The notes under the pieces were generated by a model that worked only from the letters and a program-made list of their open reading frames with translations, made no database searches and was not told where the DNA came from. 64,000 bases of DNA. It comes from Paenibacillus sp. R14(2021) (lineage in GTDB: Bacteria; Bacillota; Bacilli; Paenibacillales; Paenibacillaceae). The translations under genes were made by a program, and so were the position numbers. Below are positions 26,928-36,308 of the stretch, one piece after another; the stretch's first letter is position 1; every line of letters begins with the position of its first letter. The stretch lies in NCBI RefSeq assembly GCF_019431355.1, contig NZ_CP080269.1, positions 434,001 through 498,000 on the forward strand. The letters run 5' to 3'.

Positions 26928-27968
26928 ATGTCGAATCAGAAGTTGTTTAACGTCGCAGTAGTTGGGGCGACAGGCGCAGTAGGCGAACAAATCATCGGTT
27001 TGCTCGAGCAGCGGGATTTTCCGATCGGCGAGCTTAAGTTGCTTTCTTCCGCACGTTCCGCGGGCAAGAAACTTATGTTTAAGGAAATCGAATATACAGT
27101 AGAAGAAGCTGTGCCGGAAAGTTTTAAAGGTGTTGAAATTGCCTTGTTCAGTGCGGGCGGCGATGTGACGAAAGCACTTGCCCCCCACGCTGTTGAGCAT
27201 GGGGCGGTTTGTATCGATAATACGAATGCCTACCGTATGGATCCGGATACTCCGCTCATCGTGCCAGAAGTCAATCTCGATAAGGTAAACGATCACAGAG
27301 GCATCATTGCGAATCCGAACTGTTCCACGATTCAAATGGTTACAGCGCTCAAACCGCTGCAGGACAGCTACGGAATTTCCCGCATTATCGTATCGACGTA
27401 CCAAGCGGTATCGGGGGCCGGCAGCCGCGCAATTGACGAACTTCTTCGTCAAACACGCGAGGTGTTGGACGGCCATGTTGTGAATCCAGATATTTTGCCT
27501 GTTGGATCTCTTCCTGTGAAGCATCAAATTGCATTCAATGCTATTCCGCAAATCGATAAGTTTCAAGACAACGGCTATACATTGGAAGAAATGAAAATGG
27601 TTCGCGAGACCAAGAAAATCATGGATGATGAATCCATTGAGGTTACGGCGACATGCGTGCGCATTCCTGTCGTTTATGGTCACTCGGAATCGGTATACGT
27701 AGAGCTTAAGAACGATTATGAACTGGAAGACGTCAAGAAGCTGATTGCTGATGCTCCAGGTGTTGTTTTGGTCGATGACCCTCAAGGTCAAATGTACCCG
27801 CTGGCAACGGAAGCAGCAGGTAAGCCTGAGGTGTTCGTTGGACGACTGCGCCGTGATTTGGGCCATGCACGCGGCTTAAACTTGTGGATCGTTTCTGATA
27901 ATCTGCTCAAAGGCGCAGCATGGAATGCTGTCCAAATCGCAGAATACATTGCCATCGAGAAACAGTAA
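26928..27968 (+). CDS. asd: aspartate-semialdehyde dehydrogenase
   Basis: Asd reduces aspartyl phosphate to aspartate semialdehyde, which feeds diaminopimelate, lysine, threonine, methionine and dipicolinate. The nucleotide-binding VGATGAVGEQ is near the N-terminus, the catalytic Cys is at residue 132 in NPNCSTIQM, and the active-site His is in the later RVPVVYGHS-like segment (here RIPVVYGHSES). The length of 346 is normal. The ATG follows GGAAGGGAG. No clear promoter was found in the 74-nt gap after dpaB, so read-through from dpaAB is possible. Confidence 0.97.
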   Translation: MSNQKLFNVAVVGATGAVGEQIIGLLEQRDFPIGELKLLSSARSAGKKLMFKEIEYTVEEAVPESFKGVEIALFSAGGDVTKALAPHAVEHGAVCIDNTNAYRMDPDTPLIVPEVNLDKVNDHRGIIANPNCSTIQMVTALKPLQDSYGISRIIVSTYQAVSGAGSRAIDELLRQTREVLDGHVVNPDILPVGSLPVKHQIAFNAIPQIDKFQDNGYTLEEMKMVRETKKIMDDESIEVTATCVRIPVVYGHSESVYVELKNDYELEDVKKLIADAPGVVLVDDPQGQMYPLATEAAGKPEVFVGRLRRDLGHARGLNLWIVSDNLLKGAAWNAVQIAEYIAIEKQ

Positions 27969-28042
27969 CGATTAATCCAAGAGCAGATTGTTAAACTGCA
28001 GCGGTCCGGCGTTAACAGCCAGTCGGATACGGAGGTTTGGCA

Positions 28043-29257
28043 ATGCGCATCCTCGTGCAAAAGTTCGGCGGCACATCGCTGTCTACGGACGAAGCAAGGC
28101 AACTCGTAATCGGACATATCAAGCGGGAGCGGCAACGACAATTTGGACTTGTCGTTGTCGTCTCTGCAATGGGGCGTAAAGGCGACCCGTATGCAACGGA
28201 TACGCTGCTTTCCCTTATCGCTCATCATGGGAATTCTCTCCCGGCCAAAGAAAGAGACATGCTCCAAGGCTGCGGAGAAATCATCTCCGCCTCCGTGCTG
28301 TGCAGCTTGCTGCGCGCCGCAGGCATTACGGCTATCGCGTTGACTGGCGGCGGTGCTGGTATTATTACCGACAATCAGTTCGGCCGGGCTCGAATTTTGG
28401 AAATTCGCACAGAAGGCATTCATAAAGCGCTTCAGGAAGGTCATGTCGTTATTGTGACCGGGTTTCAAGGCGTTACAGAAGCAGGGGAATTCACGACCCT
28501 CGGCAGAGGCGGCAGCGATACTTCGGCAACAGCGCTCGGCGCAGCGCTTCAAGCGGAACGGGTCGATATTTATACGGATGTAAACGGCATTCTTACGGCT
28601 GATCCAAGAATCGTGAAGGATGCAAGGCCATTAACTATAATCAGTTACTCGGAAATCGGCAATATGGCTAGGCAAGGTGCGAAGGTTATTCATCCGCGCG
28701 CCGTCGAGATCGCTCAACAAGCACGGATTCCGCTGCGCGTCCGTTCCACGTTCTCCGAGGACGAGGGGACCCTTGTGACCGATACTGTCCATGCATTAAA
28801 GTCTTCGTTTGTTCGTGACCGTCATGTAACGGGTGTTGCTCATGTGAGCGGCGTTACGCAAATAACGGTTCAAGCGCAGGACGGACATACCGATGTACAG
28901 CTTCAAGTGTTTCAAGCGATGGCTAAACATCATATCAGCGTCGATTTTATTAACGTGAATCCAGGCGGCGCGGTATACACCGTATTCGATCATGATGCGG
29001 ATAAGGCGGTAAACGTTTTGCAGGAAATCGGTTACGCGCCTCGCGCCGTAAGCGGATGCGCCAAAATATCGGTGATCGGCGGCGGAATGAACGGCGTTCC
29101 CGGCATTATGGCGCGCATCGTGGAAGCGTTGACTGAGAAGGGCGTTCCAATTCTTCAATCCGCTGATTCCAACACGACCATCTGGGTATTGGTTCGCGAG
29201 AGTTACATGGTGACTGCGCTGCAAGCGCTGCATGCTAAGTTTGCTCTGCACGAATAA
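28043..29257 (+). CDS. dapG: aspartokinase (DapG type)
   Basis: The enzyme phosphorylates aspartate, the first step toward lysine and diaminopimelate. The ATG at 28043, 7 nt after GGAGG, gives MRILVQKFGGTSLS, like DapG; a TTG 6 nt upstream is less likely. VVVSAMGRKGDPYATDTLL matches DapG closely. Two ACT domains occupy about residues 265-404. In B. subtilis DapG is the diaminopimelate-sensitive isozyme. At 404 residues it is full length. Its 3' end contains an 11-nt stretch (TTTGCTCTGCA) that recurs in the repeats before dapA. Confidence 0.95.
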   Translation: MRILVQKFGGTSLSTDEARQLVIGHIKRERQRQFGLVVVVSAMGRKGDPYATDTLLSLIAHHGNSLPAKERDMLQGCGEIISASVLCSLLRAAGITAIALTGGGAGIITDNQFGRARILEIRTEGIHKALQEGHVVIVTGFQGVTEAGEFTTLGRGGSDTSATALGAALQAERVDIYTDVNGILTADPRIVKDARPLTIISYSEIGNMARQGAKVIHPRAVEIAQQARIPLRVRSTFSEDEGTLVTDTVHALKSSFVRDRHVTGVAHVSGVTQITVQAQDGHTDVQLQVFQAMAKHHISVDFINVNPGGAVYTVFDHDADKAVNVLQEIGYAPRAVSGCAKISVIGGGMNGVPGIMARIVEALTEKGVPILQSADSNTTIWVLVRESYMVTALQALHAKFALHE

Positions 29258-29291
29258 ACGGCCGATGCGTTTAGTGAATATACTCTTATAG

Positions 29292-29372
29292 TTCTGTTTT
29301 GCTCTGCAAAATTTTTAGACGATTTTTGCCATGCGAAGGCTCAGTAGATTTTTGCACTGCAAAAATTCTTAG
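29292..29372 (+). repeat. three imperfect 26-28 bp tandem repeats before dapA
   Basis: Copies lie at 29292-29318, 29319-29344 and 29345-29372. Each has a TTTTGC core, then CTGC or ATGC, then a run rich in A or G, and ends in TAG or CAG. Copies 1 and 3 each contain a palindrome (TTTTGC-3 nt-GCAAAA). The third copy runs directly into the dapA ribosome-binding site. An 11-nt match to the core also occurs at 29240-29250 in the end of dapG. Confidence 0.75.
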
Positions 29373-29383
29373 GAGGAGATATT

Positions 29384-30250
29384 TTGGATTTTGGACGTTT
29401 AGTTTCTGCAATGGTTACTCCGTTCCATGCGGACGGATCGATAGACTTGGATACGACAGGCCGATTAATGGATTATTTAATTCAAGATCAACAGAACGAT
29501 AGTATCGTTGTATGCGGTACGACCGGCGAATCTCCGACGGTAAGCGACGAAGAGAAAGAAGCGCTGTTTACGTTCGCGGTTAAGCACGCGGCCGGGCGCT
29601 GCAAAATCATTGCAGGAACAGGAAGCAACGATACGGCTCATTCGATCCACTTGACTCGAATTGCGCAGCAATGCGGAGTGGATGCCGTACTTCTGGTCGC
29701 GCCGTATTACAATAAGCCGACACAAGAAGGCATGTACCAGCATTTCAAGGCAATCGCAGAATCCACGACCTTGCCGGTTATATTATATAACGTTCCCGGC
29801 CGGACAATCGTGAGCTTGTCCGCGGCGACGACGCTGCGCCTGGCTCAACTCCCTAACGTCGTAGCTACCAAAGAATGTGCTTCGCTAGATCAAGTGGCCG
29901 AGATTGTAAGAGAGGCTCCCGACAATTTCCGCGTATACAGCGGCGACGACAGTTCGGCGCTTCCGGCGCTGGCGGTCGGCGCTTACGGGATCGTAAGCGT
30001 AGCGAGCCATGTCATCGGCAAAGAAATGAAGGCCATGATTCATGCGTATTTGGATGGCAATAACGGCGAAGCAGCCAAGCTGCACGGCGAGAGCCTTCGC
30101 GTTTTTAAAGGGCTGTTTGACCTGCCGAATCCAGTCCTGGTTAAAGCTGCGCTGGCGCTCAAAAGGCTTCCTGTTGGCGGCGTTCGCCTGCCTCTGGTGG
30201 ATGCGAACGAGGCGGAAATCGACGTACTTAAACAACTGCTTAACGGCTAG
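29384..30250 (+). CDS. dapA: 4-hydroxy-tetrahydrodipicolinate synthase
   Basis: DapA condenses pyruvate with aspartate semialdehyde; the product leads to diaminopimelate, lysine and dipicolinate. The 288 residues form a TIM barrel with GTTGESPTVSDEEK near residue 45, YYNKPTQEGMYQHF, the YNVPGRT motif near 135, and the Schiff-base Lys in VATKECASLDQ near 163. The TTG start follows AGGAGGAG. It closes the dpa-asd-dap cluster and is followed by a strong terminator. Confidence 0.97.
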   Translation: MDFGRLVSAMVTPFHADGSIDLDTTGRLMDYLIQDQQNDSIVVCGTTGESPTVSDEEKEALFTFAVKHAAGRCKIIAGTGSNDTAHSIHLTRIAQQCGVDAVLLVAPYYNKPTQEGMYQHFKAIAESTTLPVILYNVPGRTIVSLSAATTLRLAQLPNVVATKECASLDQVAEIVREAPDNFRVYSGDDSSALPALAVGAYGIVSVASHVIGKEMKAMIHAYLDGNNGEAAKLHGESLRVFKGLFDLPNPVLVKAALALKRLPVGGVRLPLVDANEAEIDVLKQLLNG

Positions 30251-30294
30251 TCATTCCATTCACTGCTCGTGGTTGCTTCACCCGCATTCGCCAC

Positions 30295-30322
30295 AAACCG
30301 GTGCGCTTGCATCGGTTTTTTG
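30295..30322 (+). terminator. intrinsic terminator of the dap cluster
   Basis: AAACCGGTGC (30295-30304) pairs with GCATCGGTTT (30309-30318), with one G-U pair, around GCTT, followed by TTTTTTG. Confidence 0.88.
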
Positions 30323-30669
30323 TTTCATTTGGCCTGTTTGAAGCGTCATGAACGATTAGATGCTGCAGGCGGACAAGCCCTGCTTAAAGCAGACATTATA
30401 TCCATTACTTGTTTTTCGTATTTTCAATCATGTATAATGAAACCAAGTGACGGTGTGCGGCAAAATTTTGAAAATGTGTAACGCCAAGGGCGGCGTTCGA
30501 CAGCACTTGTTATGAATTGCGTGCAGCGCGATCCTGCGGGAGAAATCGGCTGGCTATGCGATTTAATTGCGCAACTATTAATTATAAGTTGAAACGCCTG
30601 TCTTCGGTTGCTGATGCAGCAAGTCGAGGTCTGGTTTGTTTCGTAAACTATTAGGAGGTACGAATCCAC
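30323..30669 (+). other. intergenic region with promoter and long rnjB leader
   Basis: About 350 nt without a supported gene. It contains a sigma-A promoter (30409-30438), a leader of about 225 nt with a small hairpin (AACGCC 30480-30485 with GGCGTT 30492-30497), and the rnjB ribosome-binding site AGGAGGT near 30654. A 26-codon reading frame at 30512-30592 has no ribosome-binding site and is not called. Confidence 0.65.
30409..30438 (+). promoter_or_regulatory. sigma-A promoter of rnjB
   Basis: TTGTTT at 30409-30414 and a perfect TATAAT at 30433-30438 are 18 bp apart. It gives a leader of about 225 nt before rnjB. Confidence 0.62.
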
Positions 30670-32349
30670 TTGTCTAAGAAAAACATCCAGGATAAGCTGC
30701 TGATTTTTGCATTGGGCGGCGTCGGTGAAATCGGTAAGAACATGTATGTTATTCAGTACGGAAATGATATCGTAGTGGTAGATTCGGGGCTTAAGTTCCC
30801 TGAAGAAGATATGCTTGGAATTGATATCGTCATTCCTGACATTACGTATTTGACGGAGAACCGCGACAAAGTAAGAGGGATTTTAATTACGCATGGTCAC
30901 GAGGATCATATCGGCGGCTTGCCTTATGTACTCAAACACCTGAATGTTCCGATCTACGGCACGAAATTGACGCTTGGTCTGATCGAAGGCAAGCTGAAGG
31001 AAGCTGGCCTGCTGGGTGAAACGAAGAGAATCCTGATTAACGCGGAATCCGAAGTTCAACTCGGCTCCATTAAAGCTTCGTTCTTCAGAACTAACCACAG
31101 TATTCCCGATTCGGTCGGCGTCTGCTTGGACACGCCTGAAGGAACGGTTGTTCACACAGGCGACTTTAAGTTCGATCACACGCCTGTCAATAATCAGTAC
31201 GCGGATCTGCAGCGTATCGCTGATATTGGACGCCGCGGCGTGCTGGCGCTTCTTTCGGACAGCACGAACGCTGAACGTGCGGGCTTTACGCCGTCTGAGA
31301 GCATGATCGGTGTGGAGCTGGAGGATATCTTCCGGAAGGCGACACAACGCGTAGTCGTTGCCACTTTCGCTTCTAACGTTCATCGGATTCAACAAGTCGT
31401 AAACGCGGCTGCTGCAACGAAGCGTAAAATCGCAGTTGTAGGACGCAGCATGGTCAACGTTGTTTCCGTAGCTTCGGAGCTGGGTTACTTGAATATTCCG
31501 GAAGGCATGATCATCGAGCCGGAGGAAATCAACAAAATGGCCGCTGACCGCGTAGCGGTATTGTCGACAGGCAGTCAAGGGGAGCCGATGTCGGCGCTAA
31601 CGAGAATGGCGCGTTCGACCCACCGCAAAATCGATATTATGCCGGGTGACACCGTTATCATCGCAGCAACGCCGATCCCAGGCAACGAACGTTATGTAGG
31701 CCGTACGGTCGACGAATTGTTCCGTTTAGGGGCGCATGTTATTTACGGACCTGGATCCGTTTCCGGCGTGCACGTATCCGGTCACGGCAGTCAGGAAGAG
31801 CTGAAGCTGATGCTGAACCTCATCCGTCCCAAATATTTCATTCCCATTCACGGTGAATACCGCATGCTCCGTCAACATGCTATCCTCGGCGAGGCGGTTG
31901 GCATCGAGCGTGAGAACATATTTATTATCGATAATGGCGACACGGTTGAATTCCAAGGCGGTTCAGGCCGCAAAGGCAGCAAGGTGCCAGCCGGTAACGT
32001 CTTGATTGATGGACTCGGCGTCGGTGACGTGGGCAATATTGTTCTCCGTGACCGCAAGCTTCTTTCGCAGGACGGAATTCTTGTCGTCGTCGTTACGCTA
32101 AGCAAGCAAGACGGCGCAATTCTATCCGGTCCGGATATCATTTCCCGCGGGTTTGTGTATGTACGGGAGTCAGAAGGGCTGCTCGAAGAAGCGAACCGTA
32201 TCGTCACTTCGACACTGCATAAGCTCATGAACGACAAAGTGAATGAGTGGGCATCGCTCAAAACGAATGTGAAGGACGCGCTTGGACGTTTCTTGTACGA
32301 GCAGACTCGCCGCCGTCCGATGATTTTGCCGATTATTATGGAAGTTTAA
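30670..32349 (+). CDS. rnjB: ribonuclease J (RnjB position)
   Basis: RNase J enzymes are metallo-beta-lactamase/beta-CASP nucleases with endonuclease and 5'-exonuclease activity. The zinc motif THGHEDHIGG includes His75, His77, Asp79 and His80. HTGDFKFD, LLSDSTNAE and the beta-CASP motif region with HVSGHGSQEE follow, then a C-terminal domain. The length of 559 matches RnjB (555 in B. subtilis), and the gene sits between dapA and tepA where B. subtilis has rnjB. The start is TTG behind AGGAGGT. It has its own promoter and terminator. Confidence 0.94.
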   Translation: MSKKNIQDKLLIFALGGVGEIGKNMYVIQYGNDIVVVDSGLKFPEEDMLGIDIVIPDITYLTENRDKVRGILITHGHEDHIGGLPYVLKHLNVPIYGTKLTLGLIEGKLKEAGLLGETKRILINAESEVQLGSIKASFFRTNHSIPDSVGVCLDTPEGTVVHTGDFKFDHTPVNNQYADLQRIADIGRRGVLALLSDSTNAERAGFTPSESMIGVELEDIFRKATQRVVVATFASNVHRIQQVVNAAAATKRKIAVVGRSMVNVVSVASELGYLNIPEGMIIEPEEINKMAADRVAVLSTGSQGEPMSALTRMARSTHRKIDIMPGDTVIIAATPIPGNERYVGRTVDELFRLGAHVIYGPGSVSGVHVSGHGSQEELKLMLNLIRPKYFIPIHGEYRMLRQHAILGEAVGIERENIFIIDNGDTVEFQGGSGRKGSKVPAGNVLIDGLGVGDVGNIVLRDRKLLSQDGILVVVVTLSKQDGAILSGPDIISRGFVYVRESEGLLEEANRIVTSTLHKLMNDKVNEWASLKTNVKDALGRFLYEQTRRRPMILPIIMEV

Positions 32350-32366
32350 TCCATTCCGTATGCGAT

Positions 32367-32418
32367 AGACGATTCTCTAAGGAAGCTATGCTTCTTTAAG
32401 GGGATCGTCTTTTTGTTT
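32367..32418 (+). terminator. intrinsic terminator of rnjB
   Basis: AGACGAT (32367-32373) pairs with ATCGTCT (32404-32410), enclosing TAAGGAAGC paired with GCTTCTTTA, followed by TTTTTG. Confidence 0.85.
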
Positions 32419-32510
32419 GCAGAATGTTGTATAATTCCAAGGCCAAATTCCATACTATGCAGAGCCGGCCATAGCTATCCTTGGTTAGGTATTTGGAGGA
32501 GGACAAGCAA

Positions 32511-33269
32511 ATGTGGGAGGAAGTTCAAACATTTAAATCAGAACAGCCGGAGCCGCCGGCAGGCGATCGTAAACCGCCCTTGAGCAATTCCGTCGTAGAA
32601 ACGATTCAGCAGCTGGGTCAGACAATGACGCCGGCATCGGAGTCGAATGTGTTCTGCATGACGATTATCGGACAAGTGGAAGGGCATATCGTGCTTCCGC
32701 CGCAAAACAAAACGACCAAATACGAGCATCTGATTCCGCAGCTGGTAGCGGCTGAGCAGAATGCCAAGATCGAAGGGATCATGATCGTATTGAATACGGT
32801 TGGTGGCGATGTCGAAGCGGGTCTGGCAATTGCCGAAATGATTTCGTCGCTGACGAAGCCGACGGTTACGCTTGTCCTAGGCGGGGGACATTCCATTGGC
32901 GTACCGATTGCCGTTGCCGGCAATACATCCTTCATCGCTGAATCGGCAACAATGACCATTCATCCGATTCGCTTAAACGGACTTGTCATCGGCGTGCCCC
33001 AGACGTTCGAATATTTGGAGAAAATGCAGGAGCGGGTCGTTCGGTTCGTGACGTCGCATTCCAATGTGACGGAAGAGAAGTTCAAGGAGCTTATGTTAAA
33101 GTCGGGCGAGCTTACGCGGGACATTGGAACGACGGTAATCGGGATGGATGCGGTGAAGCATGGACTGATCGATCAGGTTGGCGGCATCGGACAGGCGCTC
33201 CGCCAGTTGAACCTGTTGATTGATGCGAAGAAAGCTGCCGGCACGGAAGGAAGGGGGCTTACACAATGA
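32511..33269 (+). CDS. tepA: ClpP-like serine protease TepA
   Basis: The protein has the ClpP/crotonase fold with a probable catalytic Ser in [11 protein letters not shown] and His in MTIHPIRL. B. subtilis TepA (YmfB) was described as translocation-enhancing and as degrading forespore protein-protection substrates; either role here is by homology. I chose the ATG at 32511 behind GGAGGAGG, which gives 252 residues. An ATG at 32481 lies before that site. It overlaps ylzJ by 4 nt (ATGA). No membrane anchor is visible. Confidence 0.9.
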   Translation: MWEEVQTFKSEQPEPPAGDRKPPLSNSVVETIQQLGQTMTPASESNVFCMTIIGQVEGHIVLPPQNKTTKYEHLIPQLVAAEQNAKIEGIMIVLNTVGGDVEAGLAIAEMISSLTKPTVTLVLGGGHSIGVPIAVAGNTSFIAESATMTIHPIRLNGLVIGVPQTFEYLEKMQERVVRFVTSHSNVTEEKFKELMLKSGELTRDIGTTVIGMDAVKHGLIDQVGGIGQALRQLNLLIDAKKAAGTEGRGLTQ

Positions 33270-33490
33270 CCATTTATACAATGATGCCGCTTGAGTTAGT
33301 CTTTGACGGCATTCATGAACAGCCGGGTCCTTATGTGTCCATACAAGTTGGAAACGTGCATCTTCAAATCGAAGCGGTCTCGCCGGGAATTGGCCGTGTA
33401 GTGAGGCTGCTCGACGGGCCGCTGGACGCATTCCTGCGTCCTGAATTCACGCCTGGAACGTTGATTGCCTACGGCAGTTCATACGCGTAA
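33266..33490 (+). CDS. ylzJ: YlzJ-like small protein
   Basis: This 74-residue protein starts [15 protein letters not shown] and has an [11 protein letters not shown] segment near the C-terminus, as in the YlzJ family next to tepA. Its function is unknown. Coupling to tepA through an ATGA overlap suggests they work together or need fixed stoichiometry. No signal peptide or membrane segment is seen. Confidence 0.82.
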   Translation: MTIYTMMPLELVFDGIHEQPGPYVSIQVGNVHLQIEAVSPGIGRVVRLLDGPLDAFLRPEFTPGTLIAYGSSYA

Positions 33491-33536
33491 TGGGCAAGTT
33501 AACTGGATAATAGTAACACATCGTACCCTGCTCCTA

Positions 33537-33545
33537 TGGTATAAT
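33537..33545 (+). promoter_or_regulatory. extended -10 promoter before spoIIIE
   Basis: TGG followed by TATAAT (33540-33545) forms a full extended -10. No good -35 is visible 17 bp upstream. The start would fall just ahead of the ribosome-binding site AGAGGTG, giving a very short leader. Confidence 0.42.
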
Positions 33546-33565
33546 GGCAAGCAGAGGTGACGATT

Positions 33566-36211
33566 TTGGCTAAGAAAAAGAGGAAGAGAAAGAGCTCAAT
33601 CGGGACGAGCCTGAAGTATGAAGTATACGGTATTTTGCTCATCACGATTTCTGTAATCGCTCTATCGGGAGAAGCAGCGGTCGGCCGTTCATTATCGAAA
33701 CTTTTTGGACTTGTACTCGGCAAGTTCTATTTTGTTTTGGCATTAGTAGGCATTTATGTCGGACTTGCCGTCATGATTAAACGCACATGGCCTTCAGGCT
33801 GGTCGACTCGTAAAACAGGCGTGCTGCTGCTCGTGCTTGCATGTACCTTATGGAGCGCGAGTGCGGTTATGGATCAGAAGACGGAGCCGACAGGCGGACT
33901 GACCCCTTCGTATATCATGGCTCAATTGGGAAGCGACATTCACGGAGCGCTGTTTAACGCGCCTGGTGATTCGCAGGGGAATGCCCCGGTACAATCTGCG
34001 AGCGGGGGTTATGCCGGCGCGATTCAATATACGCTGTTATTCTGGCTGTTCGGTTATTTTGGCGCAAAGTTTATCATGATTGTGATGTTTGCGATCTCGA
34101 TCATGCTGATGACGGGCAAATCGTATGTGGACCTGCTTCGAACATTACGCATTAGAGGCGGGCGGTTCTTATCACTGCTTCGCATGAAATTCGCTTCGAA
34201 GCGTCAGACGCTTTCTGCTGCATCGCCTAAGGCTTCAGGCAAGCAGGCTGTCATGGTCATGGATGATTTGGACGATGAGGATGACGACGATGCATACGCC
34301 CAGTCCATAAAGACTCGCGGCCAGAAGAAGCGTTCCCCGATCTTCTCTTGGTTCAATGATGTATCCAAACCAAGTGAAGCGGAGCACCATGACCATGAAT
34401 GGCAGATGGAAGATGGTCAATCTACAGGTTCATTTGGCAAAGCTGGACAGGCACCCGCATGGCAGGACGACGAGGACGAAGATGAAAGCGCGGAAGCTTG
34501 GCGATCGCCAGTTCTTGAGAACGTTGAGTCGGCCGGTACGGCGATTCCCGCAGAGATTCCAGATTGGAAGATGACTACCGCAAGCGTACAAGAATCGGAT
34601 TCAGAACATGAGCCGGAGCCGGCTTCATATCCGCCGCAGAAAGAACTAGAAGATGCCTACATAGAAGAAGAGCAGGATGAGTTCATAGCACCTGCTCCAT
34701 CCATTCCTCGAAGTCCTGCCATCGCTGCGGACGGTGAGGATGACAGCTTAGAGACGGCAGGCAGTATAACCAAACCTCCGGCGGAGAAGCCGTATTTTCT
34801 ACCTTCTCTGAATTTGCTGCAGAAGCCGAGCGGGAGCGGGAAAACGGGAGACTCGGCTGATTCCGTGGAATCGCGGCGCAAGCTGGAAGCGACGCTCGAA
34901 AGCTTTGGCGTACGCGCGAAGGTATTGGACGTTGTCCGCGGCCCTGCGGTTACCCGGTATGAAGTCCAACCGGCCACCGGCGTTAAAGTCAGCAAAATCG
35001 TAAGCTTGACGGATGATATCGCGCTTGCACTCGCTGCGAAGGATATTCGGATGGAGGCGCCGATTCCCGGCAAATCCGCGATTGGTATCGAGGTGCCGAA
35101 CACGGAGGTTTCCGTCGTCACGATGCGCGAGGTCATGGAAACCCCATCTTTTCAAAACGCTTCATCGAAGATGTCGATCGCGTTCGGACGGGATATTTCG
35201 GGGCAGCCGATCGTCGGCAATTTAGCTAAAATGCCCCATCTGCTCGTTGCAGGCGCCACCGGCTCGGGGAAATCCGTTTGCATCAACGGCATCATCACCA
35301 GCATTCTGTATAAAGCACGCCCGGACGAAGTGAAGCTGCTGATGATCGATCCCAAGATGGTCGAGCTTAACATGTACAACGGCATCCCGCATTTACTGGC
35401 TCCCGTCGTGACGGATCCAAGACGGGCTTCGCTGGCATTGAAGAAAATCGTCGTCGAGATGGAGAAACGATATGAACTGTTCTCCAAATCCGGAACGCGG
35501 AATATTGAAGGCTACAATACGCTGATGGCTGAGAATCCTGCCGCGGTGCTGCCATATATCGTCGTTATTGTCGATGAGCTTGCCGATCTGATGATGGTTG
35601 CAGCCAACGATGTCGAGGATGCCATTACCCGGCTAGCTCAGATGGCCCGCGCGTCAGGCATTCATTTGATCATCGCTACGCAGCGTCCTTCCGTAGACGT
35701 CATTACAGGCGTGATTAAAGCGAATATACCTTCCCGAATTGCATTCGGCGTATCCTCCCAAGTAGATTCGCGGACGATTCTAGATATGGTTGGCGCTGAG
35801 AAGCTGCTTGGACGGGGCGATATGCTCTTCCTGCCGGTCGGCATGTCCAAGCCGATCCGCGTGCAGGGGGCGTTCCTTTCCGACCAAGAAGTGGAATCGA
35901 TCGTCGCCTATGCCCGAGGACAAGGCGAGGCTGAATACAAGGAAGATCTGGTTCCCGAAATCGATGATTCCGTAATGGAGAATGAAGAAATTTTGGACGA
36001 ACTTTACGAACAAGCCGTCCGGATCGTACTGGAGGCGAAGCAGGCGTCCGTATCGCTCCTGCAGCGCCGCATGCGCATAGGTTATACCCGTGCTGCCAGA
36101 CTAATCGATCAGATGGAGGCCAGAAGCATTGTAGGCCCGTATGAGGGAAGCAAGCCGCGTGAAGTGCTGACGACCGTCGATCAATACGATGCGGGCAGGA
36201 TCAGCTCTTAA
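33566..36211 (+). CDS. spoIIIE: DNA translocase SpoIIIE/FtsK
   Basis: SpoIIIE pumps chromosome DNA through the sporulation septum. I chose the TTG at 33566 behind AGAGGTGA, which gives [11 protein letters not shown], like B. subtilis SpoIIIE. Four hydrophobic segments lie in the first 180 residues. A long acidic linker (about 215-420, with [10 protein letters not shown]) follows. The motor has Walker A GATGSGKS near 563 and [10 protein letters not shown] as the Walker B region. The C-terminal gamma domain ends with [12 protein letters not shown]. At 881 residues it is about 95 longer than in B. subtilis, mostly in the linker. Confidence 0.95.
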   Translation: MAKKKRKRKSSIGTSLKYEVYGILLITISVIALSGEAAVGRSLSKLFGLVLGKFYFVLALVGIYVGLAVMIKRTWPSGWSTRKTGVLLLVLACTLWSASAVMDQKTEPTGGLTPSYIMAQLGSDIHGALFNAPGDSQGNAPVQSASGGYAGAIQYTLLFWLFGYFGAKFIMIVMFAISIMLMTGKSYVDLLRTLRIRGGRFLSLLRMKFASKRQTLSAASPKASGKQAVMVMDDLDDEDDDDAYAQSIKTRGQKKRSPIFSWFNDVSKPSEAEHHDHEWQMEDGQSTGSFGKAGQAPAWQDDEDEDESAEAWRSPVLENVESAGTAIPAEIPDWKMTTASVQESDSEHEPEPASYPPQKELEDAYIEEEQDEFIAPAPSIPRSPAIAADGEDDSLETAGSITKPPAEKPYFLPSLNLLQKPSGSGKTGDSADSVESRRKLEATLESFGVRAKVLDVVRGPAVTRYEVQPATGVKVSKIVSLTDDIALALAAKDIRMEAPIPGKSAIGIEVPNTEVSVVTMREVMETPSFQNASSKMSIAFGRDISGQPIVGNLAKMPHLLVAGATGSGKSVCINGIITSILYKARPDEVKLLMIDPKMVELNMYNGIPHLLAPVVTDPRRASLALKKIVVEMEKRYELFSKSGTRNIEGYNTLMAENPAAVLPYIVVIVDELADLMMVAANDVEDAITRLAQMARASGIHLIIATQRPSVDVITGVIKANIPSRIAFGVSSQVDSRTILDMVGAEKLLGRGDMLFLPVGMSKPIRVQGAFLSDQEVESIVAYARGQGEAEYKEDLVPEIDDSVMENEEILDELYEQAVRIVLEAKQASVSLLQRRMRIGYTRAARLIDQMEARSIVGPYEGSKPREVLTTVDQYDAGRISS

Positions 36212-36308
36212 GGAAACATCATGCATAGAAGTTACCTCGATTTCTCATAATAGGAATATGCTCCGCTTGCTTTGAGAAACCATTTGCAAGAGAAAGGCAG
36301 ATCCTAAG

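Noticed and set aside
26850-27866. Minus-strand frame of about 338 codons opposite asd
   Set aside because: It has no recognisable family or ribosome-binding site, and the plus-strand asd is complete and well supported.
27989-28015. Hairpin TGTTAAAC/GTTAACA between asd and dapG
   Set aside because: It has no T tract and a long loop, and the genes are normally one operon. It is probably incidental.
30512-30592. 26-codon frame in the rnjB leader
   Set aside because: No ribosome-binding site precedes the ATG and the peptide resembles nothing known.
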